DNA from: Paracoccus amoyensis
Lineage (GTDB): Bacteria; Pseudomonadota; Alphaproteobacteria; Rhodobacterales; Rhodobacteraceae
NCBI RefSeq assembly: GCF_014490725.1
Contig: NZ_JACOQL010000001.1
Span: 62,001-126,000, forward strand
Direction of reading: 5' to 3'
DNA length: 64,000 bases
In this document: positions 25,508 through 35,788 of the stretch, piece by piece
How the letters are laid out: each line of letters opens with the position of its first letter
Position numbering within the stretch: position 1 is the first letter of the stretch
Translations under genes and position numbers: made by a program
Notes under the pieces: generated by a model
Databases searched by the model: none
Seen by the model: the letters and a program-made list of their open reading frames with translations, nothing else
What the model was told of the DNA's origin: nothing

Positions 25508-26701
25508 ATGACCGATCTCCCCGTTATACGGCTGCGCCCGAAATCCAAGCCACAGGCGATCCGCCACGGCTTTCCATGGGTATATGAAGATGAAGCCGTG
25601 CTGGACCGCCGCACGCGCAATCTTCAACCAGGTAGTTTCGCGCTTCTTGAGGATGCCGAGCGTAAGCCGCTGGCGACGGTCACGGTCAACACCAACTCAA
25701 AGATCGTTGCACGCGTCATGGATGCCGCGCCGGACGCGGTGATTGACGGCGAATGGCTGCGCACACGCCTGACGCGCGCGTATCAGATGCGCGAACGGCT
25801 GTATGATGCGCCGTTCTATCGGCTGGTGCATGCGGAAGCTGATGGTTTGCCTGGGCTGATCGTCGACCGTTTTGGTGATGTTGCGGTCATGCAGCCCAAC
25901 GCCGCTTGGGCCGATGCCATGGCCGACCAGATTGCTGATGCGCTGGTCAGTGTTGTTGGCGTTTCGACCGTTGTTCTGAATGGGCAGGGGCGGGCACGCA
26001 GTCTGGAAGGGCTGGATGAGCGGATGGAGGTCATTCGTGGCGCCACGCCCGCCGCACCGGTTCAGGTGCAGATGAATGGCGCGGTCTATCTGGCCGATGT
26101 GATGGGCGGTCAGAAGACCGGGATCTTCTACGATCAACGCCCGAACCAGGCCTTTGCGCAGCGTCTGGTCAGCGGGGGCGACGTGCTGGATGTGTTCAGT
26201 CATGTTGGCGGCTTTGGCTTGGCGATGTTGGCTGCTGGCGCAGAAAGCGCGACCTGTGTTGACGGCAGCGCCGCGGCGCTGGATCTGGCAAAGGGCGGTG
26301 CCCGGGAAATGTCTGCCGACAGCCGCTTGACGGTCCTGCAATCGGACGCCTTCAAGGCATTGGAAAAGCTGGCCGAAGAGGGTCGCCAATTCGACGTCGT
26401 GATCTGCGACCCGCCTGCATTCGCGCCTGCGAAACAGGCGCTTGAGGCGGGTTTGCGTGCGTATGAACGCGTTGCCAAATTGGCCGCGCCGCTGGTCAAA
26501 CCGGGCGGCTATCTGGGTCTTTGCAGTTGCAGCCATGCTGTTGATCTGACGCAGTTTCGCAATGTCTCGGCGCGGGGAATCGGTCGTGGCGGACGACGTG
26601 GGGTGTTGATCCACAGCGGCGGGGCTGGTCCCGATCACCCGACCTTGCCGCAACTTGCTGAAACTGGCTATCTGAAAGCACTGTTTTTCAGGCTGGACTG
26701 A
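25508..26701 (+). CDS. rlmI: RlmI-like rRNA (cytosine-C5) methyltransferase
   Basis: A 397-residue class I rRNA large-subunit methyltransferase. It has an N-terminal PUA domain (about 1-85, beginning IRLRPKSKPQAIRHGFPWVYEDE) and a C-terminal Rossmann methyltransferase domain, with VMGGQKTGIFYDQRPNQ, DVFSHVGGFGLAMLAAGA and the catalytic-region CDPPAFAP. E. coli RlmI makes m5C1962 in 23S rRNA; this assignment by family does not prove the same site. The ATG at 25508 with AAAGGA upstream is preferred over an upstream extension. Its stop overlaps the PIN gene by one base. Confidence 0.85.
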   Translation: MTDLPVIRLRPKSKPQAIRHGFPWVYEDEAVLDRRTRNLQPGSFALLEDAERKPLATVTVNTNSKIVARVMDAAPDAVIDGEWLRTRLTRAYQMRERLYDAPFYRLVHAEADGLPGLIVDRFGDVAVMQPNAAWADAMADQIADALVSVVGVSTVVLNGQGRARSLEGLDERMEVIRGATPAAPVQVQMNGAVYLADVMGGQKTGIFYDQRPNQAFAQRLVSGGDVLDVFSHVGGFGLAMLAAGAESATCVDGSAAALDLAKGGAREMSADSRLTVLQSDAFKALEKLAEEGRQFDVVICDPPAFAPAKQALEAGLRAYERVAKLAAPLVKPGGYLGLCSCSHAVDLTQFRNVSARGIGRGGRRGVLIHSGGAGPDHPTLPQLAETGYLKALFFRLD

Positions 26702-27240
26702 TGCGGGCGGTTCTGGACGCCAATGTGCTGTTTCCGACGATCCTGCGCGAGATTTTGATGGATCTGGCGCGGATAGGGTTGTTTCAGCCTTTGTGGTCCG
26801 GGCGTATTCTGCAGGAATGGCGGCACGCTGCGGCGCGACTTGGCCCCGATCAGGAACAGGTCGCGGGCGCGGAAATCGCACTTCTGACCTATCAGTTCCC
26901 GGACGCAGCCATGCCGGATGACGGTGATCTGACAATTGATCTGAATTTTCCGGATCCGGCAGACCGTCATGTCGTCGAGGCTGCACTGTCTGGCCGCGCA
27001 TCGCATATAGTCACCGCGAATCTGCGGGATTTTCCGTCGCATCTGTTGGCGCCACTTGCCATCCGCGCAATTCATCCGGATGCCTTTCTGATAGAACACC
27101 ACAAACACCATCCACGGCAGGTTGTAACTGCGGTGCAGTCGGCCCGCGACAAGGCGGCGCGTTTGGGCGGTGACATGACTGTTGCCGAGATGTTGAAGCG
27201 TTCGCGCCTGCCGCGACTTGCCAAGGCGGTGAGAGGTTGA
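26701..27240 (+). CDS. PIN domain protein
   Basis: A 179-residue protein whose first 130 residues form a PIN ribonuclease-like domain. Acidic positions are visible in MRAVLDANVLFP at the N-terminus, and in FPDPADRHVVEAAL and IVTANLRDFP further on. The C-terminal 50 residues are helical and basic. PIN proteins are often VapC-type toxins, but no antitoxin gene is adjacent; the upstream partner is rlmI, overlapping by one base. It may instead be a housekeeping nuclease coupled to the rRNA methyltransferase. Function unproven. Confidence 0.82.
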   Translation: MRAVLDANVLFPTILREILMDLARIGLFQPLWSGRILQEWRHAAARLGPDQEQVAGAEIALLTYQFPDAAMPDDGDLTIDLNFPDPADRHVVEAALSGRASHIVTANLRDFPSHLLAPLAIRAIHPDAFLIEHHKHHPRQVVTAVQSARDKAARLGGDMTVAEMLKRSRLPRLAKAVRG

Positions 27241-27251
27241 AACGGGTTGCC

Positions 27252-27263
27252 GTTATCGCTAAC
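27252..27263. promoter_or_regulatory. Candidate CceR-type operator upstream of zwf
   Basis: GTTATCGCTAAC is the reverse complement of the palindrome upstream of edd, and lies 40 bp before the zwf ATG. Two exact copies (in opposite orientation) at similar distance from two Entner-Doudoroff transcription units is the strongest regulatory coincidence in the window. Confidence 0.65.
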
Positions 27264-27303
27264 AAACTTTTAAGTCGAAAGTGCTGACGAAATGGAGGAC
27301 AGC

Positions 27304-28764
27304 ATGGTCTCTCGCGTCATTCCGGTGGATGATTTTGATCTGGTGATTTTCGGGGCAACCGGCGATCTGGCACATCGCAAGATCATTCCGGGTCTTTTCC
27401 GTCGTTTCGTGGCCGGGCAAATCCCCGATACCGCGCAAATCATCGGTGCGGCGCGCACCGAACAAAGCGACGATGATTTTCGCGCCGAGGCGGCGAAGTC
27501 GATTGTCGAATTTGGTGGTGTCAAAAAGGATGATCCGGCGCTGGCCCAGTTTCTGCCGTTGCTGAGCTATGTCCCGATTGATGCAAAAGGCGATGGCGGC
27601 TGGAAAGAGCTGAAATCCCGGATGCGCAAGCGAGCGATCCACGCCTTTTACTTCTCGGTCGCGCCGGCGTTGTTCGGCGACATCGCTGAACGTCTGGCAA
27701 AGAACGGGATCGCGGATTCGAAAAGCCGGATCGTGGTGGAAAAGCCATTTGGCCGCGATCTGCAAACGGCGCGGGCGCTGAACAAGATGCTGGCGCAGTA
27801 TTTTGCGGAAGAGCAGATTTACCGCATCGACCACTATCTGGGCAAGGAAACCGTCCAGAACCTGATGGCCGTGCGCTTTGCGAATATCCTGTTCGAACCG
27901 CTGTGGAATGCGCAATATATCGACCATGTCCAGATCACGGTTGCTGAAACCGTGGGTGTGGCGGGGCGCGGCAGTTACTATGATAAATCCGGCGCGATCC
28001 GCGATATGGTGCAAAACCACATGATGCAGCTTCTGTGCCTGATCGCGATGGAGCCGCCCTATCATTTCGATCCCGACGCGGTTCGCGATGAAAAACTGAA
28101 GGTCATTCGCGCATTGGAACCGGTCGAAGCCATCGACATCGTTCGCGGCCAGTATCAGGCGGATGAGGATGGCGACGGCTATTTGGCCGATTCCGAAAAT
28201 CCCGATTCCCGCACCGAAAGCTATGTCGCGATGAAGGTTCGCATCTCGAACTGGCGCTGGCAGGGCACGCCCTTCTACCTGCGCACGGGCAAGAAATTGC
28301 GTGCACGGACCAGCGAAATTGCCATCACCTTCAAGGAACCGCCACATTCGATTTTCGAGGATGCAGGCACCTCGGGTGCACCCAAGGCGAATGAACTTGT
28401 CATTCGCCTGCAACCCAACGAAGGCATGAACCTGAAGGTCATGATCAAGGAACCGGGTCCGGGCGGCATGCGTCTGGTTCAGGTGCCGCTGGACATGACC
28501 TTTGCGGATGCGCTTGGCCCCGAAGGCGCGGATATGCCTGACGCCTATGAACGCCTGATCATGGATGTGATTCGCGGCAACCAGACCCTGTTCATGCGCG
28601 GGGATGAGGTCGAGGCCGCATGGGCATGGACCGATCCCATCATCAATGCCTGGGAAGAAAGCAAAAACCGCCCCGAGCCGTATGATTCGGGATCGTCCGG
28701 CCCGGAAGAGGCGTTGCGCCTGATGCACCGCGACAATCGCCGATGGAAGGAGATTCGCGCATGA
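27304..28764 (+). CDS. zwf: Glucose-6-phosphate 1-dehydrogenase
   Basis: Oxidises glucose 6-phosphate to 6-phosphogluconolactone with NAD(P)+ in the cytoplasm, feeding the Entner-Doudoroff and pentose phosphate routes. The 486-residue product has the nucleotide motif FGATGDLAHRKIIPGLFR near the start and the active-site signature RIDHYLGKETVQN. The ATG at 27304 is chosen because GGAGG lies 5 bases upstream; an ATG 12 bases earlier overlaps that site. It begins the zwf-pgl-pgi operon, and its stop overlaps pgl as ATGA. Confidence 0.97.
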   Translation: MVSRVIPVDDFDLVIFGATGDLAHRKIIPGLFRRFVAGQIPDTAQIIGAARTEQSDDDFRAEAAKSIVEFGGVKKDDPALAQFLPLLSYVPIDAKGDGGWKELKSRMRKRAIHAFYFSVAPALFGDIAERLAKNGIADSKSRIVVEKPFGRDLQTARALNKMLAQYFAEEQIYRIDHYLGKETVQNLMAVRFANILFEPLWNAQYIDHVQITVAETVGVAGRGSYYDKSGAIRDMVQNHMMQLLCLIAMEPPYHFDPDAVRDEKLKVIRALEPVEAIDIVRGQYQADEDGDGYLADSENPDSRTESYVAMKVRISNWRWQGTPFYLRTGKKLRARTSEIAITFKEPPHSIFEDAGTSGAPKANELVIRLQPNEGMNLKVMIKEPGPGGMRLVQVPLDMTFADALGPEGADMPDAYERLIMDVIRGNQTLFMRGDEVEAAWAWTDPIINAWEESKNRPEPYDSGSSGPEEALRLMHRDNRRWKEIRA

Positions 28765-29438
28765 CCATGGAGTTGGTGGAATATCCCGATCGCGAAATGC
28801 TGTCGCTGTCGCTGGCAGACCGGATTGCCTCGCAATTGGCGCAAAACCTGCGCTCGAATGACGGGGCCAGCCTGTGCCTGCCGGGCGGTACCACGCCGAT
28901 ACCGGTTCTGGAAACCCTTAGCGGGACTGATCTGGAATGGGATCGCATCACGGTTTTTCTGGGTGATGAACGCTGGGTCGATGGGGAACATCCGCGCTCC
29001 AACAGCCGCTTGCTGCGGCGGCATCTGCTGAAAGACAAGGCGGCGGCGGCGACTTACATCGACCTGTATACGAGGGATGCCGAACCCGAAGAGGCCGAAA
29101 GCAAGCTGGCCGAGGCTTTGACGCCGCTTTTCCCGATCACGGTGACGATGCTGGGCATGGGCAATGACATGCACACCGCCAGCCTGTTTCCCGATGCTGA
29201 CCAGTTGGCGCAGGCCATGGCCGCAGATGCGCCGCTGGTCATGGCGATCCGGGCCGATGGCGCGGGCGAGCCACGTATCACGCTGACTCGTCGCGCGTTG
29301 GAGAATTCGATGAATATCCACCTGCTGATTATGGGTCGGGACAAGCGCGAAACGCTGGAGCGTGCGTTGAAGCTTGATCCAAGCGAAGCACCGATCCGGG
29401 CTTTCCTTGATAACGCGACCGTTCATTGGGCGGAATAA
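28761..29438 (+). CDS. pgl: 6-phosphogluconolactonase
   Basis: Hydrolyses 6-phosphogluconolactone made by Zwf to 6-phosphogluconate. The 225-residue product belongs to the NagB/DevB-type family, with [14 protein letters not shown] and the signature [20 protein letters not shown], followed by [16 protein letters not shown]. It overlaps zwf by 4 bases and precedes pgi by 19, an arrangement for consecutive enzymes. Confidence 0.95.
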   Translation: MTMELVEYPDREMLSLSLADRIASQLAQNLRSNDGASLCLPGGTTPIPVLETLSGTDLEWDRITVFLGDERWVDGEHPRSNSRLLRRHLLKDKAAAATYIDLYTRDAEPEEAESKLAEALTPLFPITVTMLGMGNDMHTASLFPDADQLAQAMAADAPLVMAIRADGAGEPRITLTRRALENSMNIHLLIMGRDKRETLERALKLDPSEAPIRAFLDNATVHWAE

Positions 29439-29457
29439 GCCGAAGGAGATTTCCATA

Positions 29458-31068
29458 ATGACCGATATCTGGAACCGGCTGAAATCCTTGCGAAAGTCGC
29501 AGGGAGATGCGCGTATAAGCGGCTTGTTCGATGCCGATCCCAACCGTGCGCAGGCGTTCAGCACCGAAGCTGATGGCATGCTGTTCGATTGGTCCAAGAC
29601 CATGATCGACGCGGGCGCCCGCGATCTGCTGCTGGATCTTGCGAAGGGGGCGAATGTCGAAGCCCGCCGTGACGCCATGTTTGCGGGCGAAAAGATCAAC
29701 GAAACCGAAGGCCGCGCCGTTCTGCACACCGCCCTGCGCAACCTGCAAGCCAGCGTCACGGTTGATGGTCAGGATGTCATGCCCGAGGTCCGCCGCATCC
29801 ATGATCTGATGGCCGCGTTTGCCAATGACGTGCGCTCTGGAGCGTTCAAAGGGCAGGGCGGCAAGATCACCGATGTGGTCAATATCGGCATCGGCGGATC
29901 GGATCTTGGGCCGTATATGGCGACGCTGGCGATGGCGCCTTATCACGATGGCCCGCGCACCCATTTTGTCAGCAATGTCGATGGCGCGGATATTGCCGAT
30001 ACGCTGAAGGGTCTGGACCCGACGACGACACTTGTCATCGTGGCCTCGAAAACCTTTACCACCATCGAAACGATGACCAACGCGAAAACCGCGCGCGACT
30101 GGATGGCCAAATCGGTCAGCAATCCGGCGGCACAATTCGCGGCCTTGTCATCGGCCGTGGATAAAACGGCCGCCTTCGGCATCGACGAATCCCGCGTTTT
30201 CGGTTTCGAAGATTGGGTCGGCGGGCGTTACTCCGTCTGGGGGCCGATCGGTCTGTCGCTGATGCTGGCCATCGGGCCAGAGCGCTTTGATGAGTTTCTG
30301 GCCGGCGGCGCGGCGATGGATGCGCATTTCCGCACAGCCCCACTGGCGGAAAACCTGCCGGTGTTACTGGCGCTGGTTGGCGTCTGGCACCATCAGATTT
30401 GCGGCTATCCGACACGCGCGGTGCTGCCCTATGACAATCGCCTGCTGCGTTTGCCCGCCTATCTGCAACAGCTGGAAATGGAATCGAATGGCAAGCGCGT
30501 CGCCATGGACGGCAGCGACCTGACGCAGCCTTCTGGCCCCGTCGTCTGGGGTGAGCCCGGCACCAACGGTCAGCATGCCTTTTATCAGCTGATCCACCAG
30601 GGCACGATGCCCGTGCCCTGCGAATTCGTCCTTGCGGCACGCGGGCATGAACCCGATCTGGCGCATCATCACATCCTGCTGGCGGCCAACTGTCTGGCCC
30701 AGTCCGAGGCATTGATGCGTGGCCGCAGCCTGGACGAGGCGCGGGCGCTGATGGCGGCCAAAGGCCTGACCGGCGCGGAACTGGACCGTCAGGCCCGTCA
30801 CCGCGTCTTTCCGGGCAACCGCCCCTCGACCACGCTGCTGATCCAGCAACTGACGCCGTATACGTTGGGCCAGATCGTCGCGCTGTATGAGCATCGCGTC
30901 TTTGTGGAAGGGGTCATCCTTGGAATCAACAGCTTTGATCAATGGGGGGTCGAGCTTGGCAAGGAGCTGGCGCTGAAGGTCGAACCCTTGCTGGAGGGCA
31001 AACCGTCGCCCGATCACGATCCGTCTACGGAACATCTGGCGCAGGTATTCCGGCAGATGCGCGGATAA
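29458..31068 (+). CDS. pgi: Glucose-6-phosphate isomerase
   Basis: Interconverts glucose 6-phosphate and fructose 6-phosphate, allowing gluconeogenic carbon to enter the Zwf route. The 536-residue protein shows [14 protein letters not shown], the signature [29 protein letters not shown] with the catalytic-region Glu, and the C-terminal [12 protein letters not shown]. The ATG at 29458 has GAAGGAG upstream. It is the last gene of the operon and is closed by a strong terminator. Confidence 0.97.
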   Translation: MTDIWNRLKSLRKSQGDARISGLFDADPNRAQAFSTEADGMLFDWSKTMIDAGARDLLLDLAKGANVEARRDAMFAGEKINETEGRAVLHTALRNLQASVTVDGQDVMPEVRRIHDLMAAFANDVRSGAFKGQGGKITDVVNIGIGGSDLGPYMATLAMAPYHDGPRTHFVSNVDGADIADTLKGLDPTTTLVIVASKTFTTIETMTNAKTARDWMAKSVSNPAAQFAALSSAVDKTAAFGIDESRVFGFEDWVGGRYSVWGPIGLSLMLAIGPERFDEFLAGGAAMDAHFRTAPLAENLPVLLALVGVWHHQICGYPTRAVLPYDNRLLRLPAYLQQLEMESNGKRVAMDGSDLTQPSGPVVWGEPGTNGQHAFYQLIHQGTMPVPCEFVLAARGHEPDLAHHHILLAANCLAQSEALMRGRSLDEARALMAAKGLTGAELDRQARHRVFPGNRPSTTLLIQQLTPYTLGQIVALYEHRVFVEGVILGINSFDQWGVELGKELALKVEPLLEGKPSPDHDPSTEHLAQVFRQMRG

Positions 31069-31071
31069 AAC

Positions 31072-31091
31072 AGGGGCTTCGGCCCCTTTTT
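31072..31091 (+). terminator. Intrinsic terminator after pgi
   Basis: AGGGGC and GCCCCT form a stem closed by a UUCG tetraloop (C-UUCG-G), and TTTTT follows at once. It begins 3 bases after the pgi stop codon, a textbook Rho-independent terminator for the zwf-pgl-pgi operon. Confidence 0.92.
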
Positions 31092-31177
31092 CTTTGGATC
31101 CCATCCATCCGCTTGGGTCCGGGCTTTCCCTCGGTCCTCGCAATGTTTAGGTTCTTGCCGATCACAAGGAAGCGGAA

Positions 31178-32212
31178 ATGTCGTTTTTTACCAAACTGCG
31201 CGAGCGGCTGACACGGTCTTCATCGAAAATCGGTGAGGGGCTGGATGATATCGTGTCCGAAGGCACGCCCGAAGATGTCGCGGCAAAGCAGCCTCAGCCG
31301 CAAAATGATCCTGCCATTGCCGCGCCAGCCTCGGGTCTGGTCGGGCGTCTGTTTGGCCGCGCAGATGGCACCCCGGAACAGCCGCGCCGCGCGCTTGACG
31401 ATGACATGCTGGAAGAGCTTGAGGATATGCTGGTCCAGGCCGATCTTGGCGTTGAAACAGCGCTGCGCGTGACAGCCAATATTGCCGAAGGGCGCATGGG
31501 CCGCCGCCTTTCCGTGACAGAGCTGAAAGAGCTTCTGGCGGCCGAGATTGCCCGGATCATGACCCCCGTCGCACGTCCGCTACCGCTTTATCCGAAAAAG
31601 CCACAGGTGGTTCTGGTGGTTGGTGTCAATGGCGCTGGCAAGACCACGACCATCGGCAAATTGGCCAGCCAGTTCCGTGCGGCGGGGAAATCCGTCGTCA
31701 TCGCCGCAGGCGATACATTCCGCGCCGCCGCAGTCGAACAGTTGCAGGTCTGGGGCCAGCGCGCCGGTGTTCCGGTCATGGTTGCCGCTCAGGGATCGGA
31801 CCCTGCCAGCCTGGCCTTTGACGCCATGGCCAAGGCCGAGGCCGATGGCGCCGATTTGCTGTTGATCGACACGGCCGGACGGTTGCAGAATCGTCAGGAC
31901 CTGATGGAAGAACTGGCTAAAATCGTCCGTGTTATCCGTAAGAAAGACCCGTCCGCACCGCATAATACCTTGCTGGTTCTGGATGCGACGACGGGGCAGA
32001 ACGCGCTGAATCAGGTCGAAACCTTCCAGAAGCTTGCGGACGTGTCAGGCCTTGTCATGACGAAACTGGACGGCACGGCACGCGGCGGGGTTCTGGTGGC
32101 GCTGGCCGATAAATTCGGCCTGCCGATCCATGCAATCGGCGTGGGCGAACAGATCGACGATCTTGATGCCTTCGACGCAGAAGATTTCGCCCGCGCCCTC
32201 GTCGGGCTCTGA
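31178..32212 (+). CDS. ftsY: Signal recognition particle receptor FtsY
   Basis: The membrane-associated GTPase receptor that docks the SRP-ribosome complex at the translocon for insertion of membrane proteins. The 344-residue product has a short acidic N-terminal A region (about 1-60), the helical N domain (LDDDMLEELEDMLVQADLG) and the GTPase G domain. The G domain has P-loop VNGAGKTTTIGKLA, DTFRAAAVEQL, DTAGRLQN and TKLDGTARGG. Spacing AAGGA before the ATG is good. It stands alone and converges on hisG. Confidence 0.97.
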   Translation: MSFFTKLRERLTRSSSKIGEGLDDIVSEGTPEDVAAKQPQPQNDPAIAAPASGLVGRLFGRADGTPEQPRRALDDDMLEELEDMLVQADLGVETALRVTANIAEGRMGRRLSVTELKELLAAEIARIMTPVARPLPLYPKKPQVVLVVGVNGAGKTTTIGKLASQFRAAGKSVVIAAGDTFRAAAVEQLQVWGQRAGVPVMVAAQGSDPASLAFDAMAKAEADGADLLLIDTAGRLQNRQDLMEELAKIVRVIRKKDPSAPHNTLLVLDATTGQNALNQVETFQKLADVSGLVMTKLDGTARGGVLVALADKFGLPIHAIGVGEQIDDLDAFDAEDFARALVGL

Positions 32213-32276
32213 TTTCTTCTTTGCCCAAATACCCTCGGGGGAGGCCCTGAAAGGGCCGGGGGGCGAAAGCCCCCGA
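32213..32276 (-). terminator. Interspersed hairpin-tail element, copy 1 (hisG 3' end)
   Basis: Read on the minus strand, just after the hisG stop comes a stem GGGGGC/GCCCCC closed by TTTC. A second stem AGGGCC.../GGCCCT follows (32243-32257). Then comes the shared tail CCCCCGAGGGTATTT followed by CAAAGAAGAAA near the ftsY stop. Four related copies occur elsewhere in the window. Likely ends hisG transcription. Confidence 0.8.
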
Positions 32277-32960
32277 TCAGACTGCCACGCCCAGTTGCGC
32301 CAGAAACCGGGCCATCTCGGGGCCATCTGCTGCCACACGATTTGCGAATAGGGTCGCCTGCGACCTTAAAATCGGTTCCTCCGACAGAATCTTCAGGTTG
32401 TTGGCCTGCAAGGTCGCGCCCGAACTGGTGATATCGGCAATCGCCTCGGCCGTCTGGTTTGCAACCGTTCCTTCGGTCGCACCCTGACTGTCGACCAACT
32501 GATAATCCGCGACCTCATGTTCGGCCAGCCATGCCCGAACCAACCGGTGATATTTTGTTGCGATCCGCAGGCGAAAGTCATGTGCGGCGCGAAAATCACG
32601 CGCGATCGAGGTCAGATCATCCAGATTGTCGCAATCGCGCCAGCAATCCGGCACGGCAAGGATCAGATCGGCATGCCCAAAACCCATCGGCGTAATTTCA
32701 ATCAGATCCGACGCCCAGCCCGGCAGCTTTTCCCGCACCAGATCGGTGCCGGTCACGCCCAGCTCGATCCGTCCGGCAACCAGTTCCCGCGGAATTTCGC
32801 CCGCAGACAGCAGCACCAGAGAGACATCGTCGGCCCCCTCGACCCGGCCTGCATATTCTCGATCCGACCCGCTGCGCGACAGCCGCACGCCGCGATCCGC
32901 GAACCAGTCGAATGTCTGTTCCATCAACCGCCCCTTCGAGGGCACGCCCAAACGGATCAT
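32277..32960 (-). CDS. hisG: ATP phosphoribosyltransferase, short form
   Basis: First step of histidine synthesis, joining ATP and PRPP. At 227 residues this is the short HisG, lacking the C-terminal regulatory domain, and so needs HisZ. The protein starts [20 protein letters not shown], and has the segment ELGVTGTDLVREK and the PRPP-type loop DITSSGATLQANNLKIL. Its first 4 bases overlap hisZ, which supplies the partner and histidine feedback. Confidence 0.96.
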   Translation of the reverse strand: MIRLGVPSKGRLMEQTFDWFADRGVRLSRSGSDREYAGRVEGADDVSLVLLSAGEIPRELVAGRIELGVTGTDLVREKLPGWASDLIEITPMGFGHADLILAVPDCWRDCDNLDDLTSIARDFRAAHDFRLRIATKYHRLVRAWLAEHEVADYQLVDSQGATEGTVANQTAEAIADITSSGATLQANNLKILSEEPILRSQATLFANRVAADGPEMARFLAQLGVAV

Positions 32961-34018
32961 TGAACAGCCTCCAGTTCCGCGATCAGGCCCGGGCGAATGA
33001 TGCCGCCAACCGCCGGAATGGCGCGCCCCTTGCCCAGCACGGCCATCAGCGCGTCGTAGCGACCGCCCGAGGCAACCGGCGGCCAGTCCGCACGCGCTGC
33101 TGTAAAGGTAAAGGTGAAGCCGTCATAATATTCCATCGTCGTGCGGCCATGGCTGGCATCAAAGATGATGCTTGCCGGATCTATCCCTAACCCAGCTATC
33201 GCTGTGAAACGCGACGCGATCTGTTCGACCGCAGGGGCAATCGCGGGGAAGTCTTCGGCAAAGCCGCGCAGCTGTGTCACCGCCTCCGGGGCAGAGGCAC
33301 GCAGGTTGAAAAGCTGGTTCAGCCTGTCGCCCCATTCCGCGGCCAAGGGCGGCTCGTCGCGATCGGCCATCAGCCGGGCGATCCGAACCGTCATTTCTTC
33401 GGGGCTGCGAAGGCCTGACCATGTTGCCTGACTGTCCGACAGGCCCAACCCGCGTGCCGGGCGCGAAAAGCGATCCAGCATCCGCTGAAAACGCCGGGGC
33501 CGCCAGACATGGTGCAACAGCGCGTCCTTTCGCGCCGTTGACAGGGGCAGGCCACGCACCGCGTCCATCAGCAGGGCCATATCGCCCGTCTCGGCGGACA
33601 GGTCATAGCCCTGCAACTGCCGGTGAAACAACGCGAAAACCTCGGCGTCGGCGTCAGGATCACGGGCGAACAATTCGAACCCGCATTGCAGATATTCATT
33701 GTCGCGCGCATTTTCAGGGCGCAGATCGCCCATATCCTGCTTGCGAAAAACCTCGCCCAGATAGCAGTAACGGGCAGGTTCGGCGCCATGCTCCATATGC
33801 ATCTGAACGACGGGCACCGTAAAATCCGGGCGCAGCATCACTTCGCCACGGATCGGGTCGATGGTGACATAGGCGCGGGCGCGAATATCTTCGCCATAAA
33901 GATCCAGCAGGGTTTCGGCAGGCAGCAGGATGTCCGGCGCAACCTCGACCGCGCCCGCAGCCCGGAAACCATCCAGCAGGCGTTGCCCGATCCGTTGCTT
34001 GTCGCGCTTGGCGATCAT
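32957..34018 (-). CDS. hisZ: ATP phosphoribosyltransferase regulatory subunit HisZ
   Basis: A paralogue of the histidyl-tRNA synthetase catalytic core that binds short HisG and gives activity and histidine feedback inhibition. The 353-residue protein keeps class II motifs 2 ([14 protein letters not shown]...[11 protein letters not shown]) and a glycine-rich C-terminal motif GGRYDALM, but lacks the anticodon-binding domain. ATG at 34018 overlaps the hisS stop by 4 bases; an upstream extension runs inside hisS. Together hisS, hisZ and hisG form a single overlapped operon. Confidence 0.95.
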   Translation of the reverse strand: MIAKRDKQRIGQRLLDGFRAAGAVEVAPDILLPAETLLDLYGEDIRARAYVTIDPIRGEVMLRPDFTVPVVQMHMEHGAEPARYCYLGEVFRKQDMGDLRPENARDNEYLQCGFELFARDPDADAEVFALFHRQLQGYDLSAETGDMALLMDAVRGLPLSTARKDALLHHVWRPRRFQRMLDRFSRPARGLGLSDSQATWSGLRSPEEMTVRIARLMADRDEPPLAAEWGDRLNQLFNLRASAPEAVTQLRGFAEDFPAIAPAVEQIASRFTAIAGLGIDPASIIFDASHGRTTMEYYDGFTFTFTAARADWPPVASGGRYDALMAVLGKGRAIPAVGGIIRPGLIAELEAVQ

Positions 34019-35496
34019 CCCAGTATTCGCTTCACTTCCGCGACCAGTTCGGCCCGAGGGACTTCTGTCTGCGCAGGCTGCGCCTTCCATTCGTCGTGGC
34101 TGGCCTCGGCCGCGATCTTTGCACCCAGAACCAGATCCTTGACCTGCACCATGCCGCGATCTGCCTCATCCCCGCCCTGAATGATGGCAACGGGTGCGCC
34201 ACGCTTGTCCGCATATTTCAACTGATTGCCGAAATTCTTGGGATTGCCCAGATAAATCTCGGCGCGGATGCCTGCTGCCCGCAACTCGGCTGCCATGGCC
34301 TGATAATCGGCCATCCGGTCGCGATCCATGACCGTCACGACGACGGGCCCCTGTTCGGTCTGTCCGGCCAGCCCCTTGGCCCGCAGCGCCGCCAGCAGAC
34401 GGTCCACGCCAATGCTGACACCAGTCGCCGGAACCTTCTGGCCGGTGAATCGCTCAACCAGCCCGTCATAGCGACCACCGCCGGCAACGCTGCCGAACTG
34501 GCGCTTGCGACCCTTTTCGTCGAGGATTTCAAAAGTCAGTTCGGCCTCGAAAACCGGACCCGTGTAATAGCCAAGACCGCGCACGATGGACGGATCAATC
34601 ACGGCCCGATCCGCACCCACGCCCATGGCTGCCAGCATATCGGCGATCTGCGCCAGTTCATCCACGCCCTCGCGGCCGATGACAGCTTCGCCGACAGCCG
34701 CGCGCAGGTTCTTTAGCGTCGCGGCGTTGTCGCTGCCCTTCGATGTCAGAAAGGCCAGAACCGGCGCTGCCTGTGCTTCATCAAGGCCAACGCCATCAAT
34801 GAACGCGCCGCTGTCGTCCTTGCGGCCCTTGGTCAGCAGCGCCAGCACCCCGTCGCGCCCTACCTTGTCGAACTTGTCGATGGTGCGCAGCACATCATCG
34901 GCCTGATCTTCACGAACCTGCGCTGCTTCCAGCACGCCGTTCAATACCTTGCGGTTGTTGATCCGCACGATGTAATCGCCACGCGCAATGCCCACGGCTT
35001 CCAACGCATCGGCCAGCATGGCGCATACTTCCGCATCGGCGGCCACCGAGGCGCTGCCGACCGTATCGGCATCGCATTGATAAAACTGCCGGAACCGCCC
35101 CGGTCCGGGCTTTTCATTGCGCCAGACAGGGCCCATCGCATACCGGCGATAGGGGCTGGGCAGGTCATTGCGAAATTGTGCCGCTACCCGCGCCAGCGGT
35201 GCGGTCAGGTCATAGCGCAGGGCCAGCCAATCGCCCGTGCCGCCCCCCGGCACAGCCTCTTCCTGCCAGGCAAAGACACCAGCATTCGGACGGTCCACGT
35301 CGGGCAGAAATTTTCCCAGGGCCTCGACCGTTTCGACGGCGCTGGTTTCCAGCGGGTCAAAGCCATGGCGATGATAAACCTCGGCGATCCGGTCAAGCAT
35401 GTGCTTGCGTTCGGTCACATCCGCGCCAAAATAGTCACGAAAGCCCTTTGGCGTCTCCGCCTTGGGACGGGGCTGTTTTTTCTGATCTTTTGCCAT
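34015..35496 (-). CDS. hisS: Histidyl-tRNA synthetase
   Basis: Charges tRNA-His. The 493-residue class II enzyme shows motif 1 region ([22 protein letters not shown]), motif 2 ([21 protein letters not shown]) with the catalytic Arg, the [11 protein letters not shown] segment, motif 3 ([17 protein letters not shown]) and a C-terminal anticodon-binding domain (about 400-490). The start at 35496 follows an AGGA and is supported by the lysine-rich N-terminus of relatives; an in-frame start 60 bases earlier overlaps slyX. It heads the his operon and is divergent from slyX. Confidence 0.96.
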   Translation of the reverse strand: MAKDQKKQPRPKAETPKGFRDYFGADVTERKHMLDRIAEVYHRHGFDPLETSAVETVEALGKFLPDVDRPNAGVFAWQEEAVPGGGTGDWLALRYDLTAPLARVAAQFRNDLPSPYRRYAMGPVWRNEKPGPGRFRQFYQCDADTVGSASVAADAEVCAMLADALEAVGIARGDYIVRINNRKVLNGVLEAAQVREDQADDVLRTIDKFDKVGRDGVLALLTKGRKDDSGAFIDGVGLDEAQAAPVLAFLTSKGSDNAATLKNLRAAVGEAVIGREGVDELAQIADMLAAMGVGADRAVIDPSIVRGLGYYTGPVFEAELTFEILDEKGRKRQFGSVAGGGRYDGLVERFTGQKVPATGVSIGVDRLLAALRAKGLAGQTEQGPVVVTVMDRDRMADYQAMAAELRAAGIRAEIYLGNPKNFGNQLKYADKRGAPVAIIQGGDEADRGMVQVKDLVLGAKIAAEASHDEWKAQPAQTEVPRAELVAEVKRILG

Positions 35497-35548
35497 GGTC
35501 CTGCGCCTTTCCGGCCAATCCGTGGTTGCTCTAACGGAAGGGGCCGCG

Positions 35549-35782
35549 ATGAACAAGAACTCGGGGACAAATGTCGAGGCCAGAATCCAGCAATTAGAGG
35601 AAACAATCGCCCATATGAGCCGCTTGTCCGAAGAGCTGAACGAGGTGATCGCCCGTCAGGATGCCGAAATCACCCGTCTGACGCAGCGGGTGGAAATGCT
35701 GTGGCGCCATGCCGCCGAACAACAGGCAGATGCCGAATCCGGCACGATCCCCTTGGCTGACCAGCGCCCGCCCCATTGGTGA
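35549..35782 (+). CDS. slyX: SlyX family protein
   Basis: A 77-residue predicted coiled-coil protein of unknown function. Heptad pattern runs through [29 protein letters not shown], and the C-terminus ends ADQRPPHW, matching the family's conserved RPPHY-like tail. The ATG at 35549 has GGAAGG upstream. It is divergent from hisS (52-bp gap) and followed by a long double hairpin. Confidence 0.9.
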   Translation: MNKNSGTNVEARIQQLEETIAHMSRLSEELNEVIARQDAEITRLTQRVEMLWRHAAEQQADAESGTIPLADQRPPHW

Positions 35783-35788
35783 GCGCCC

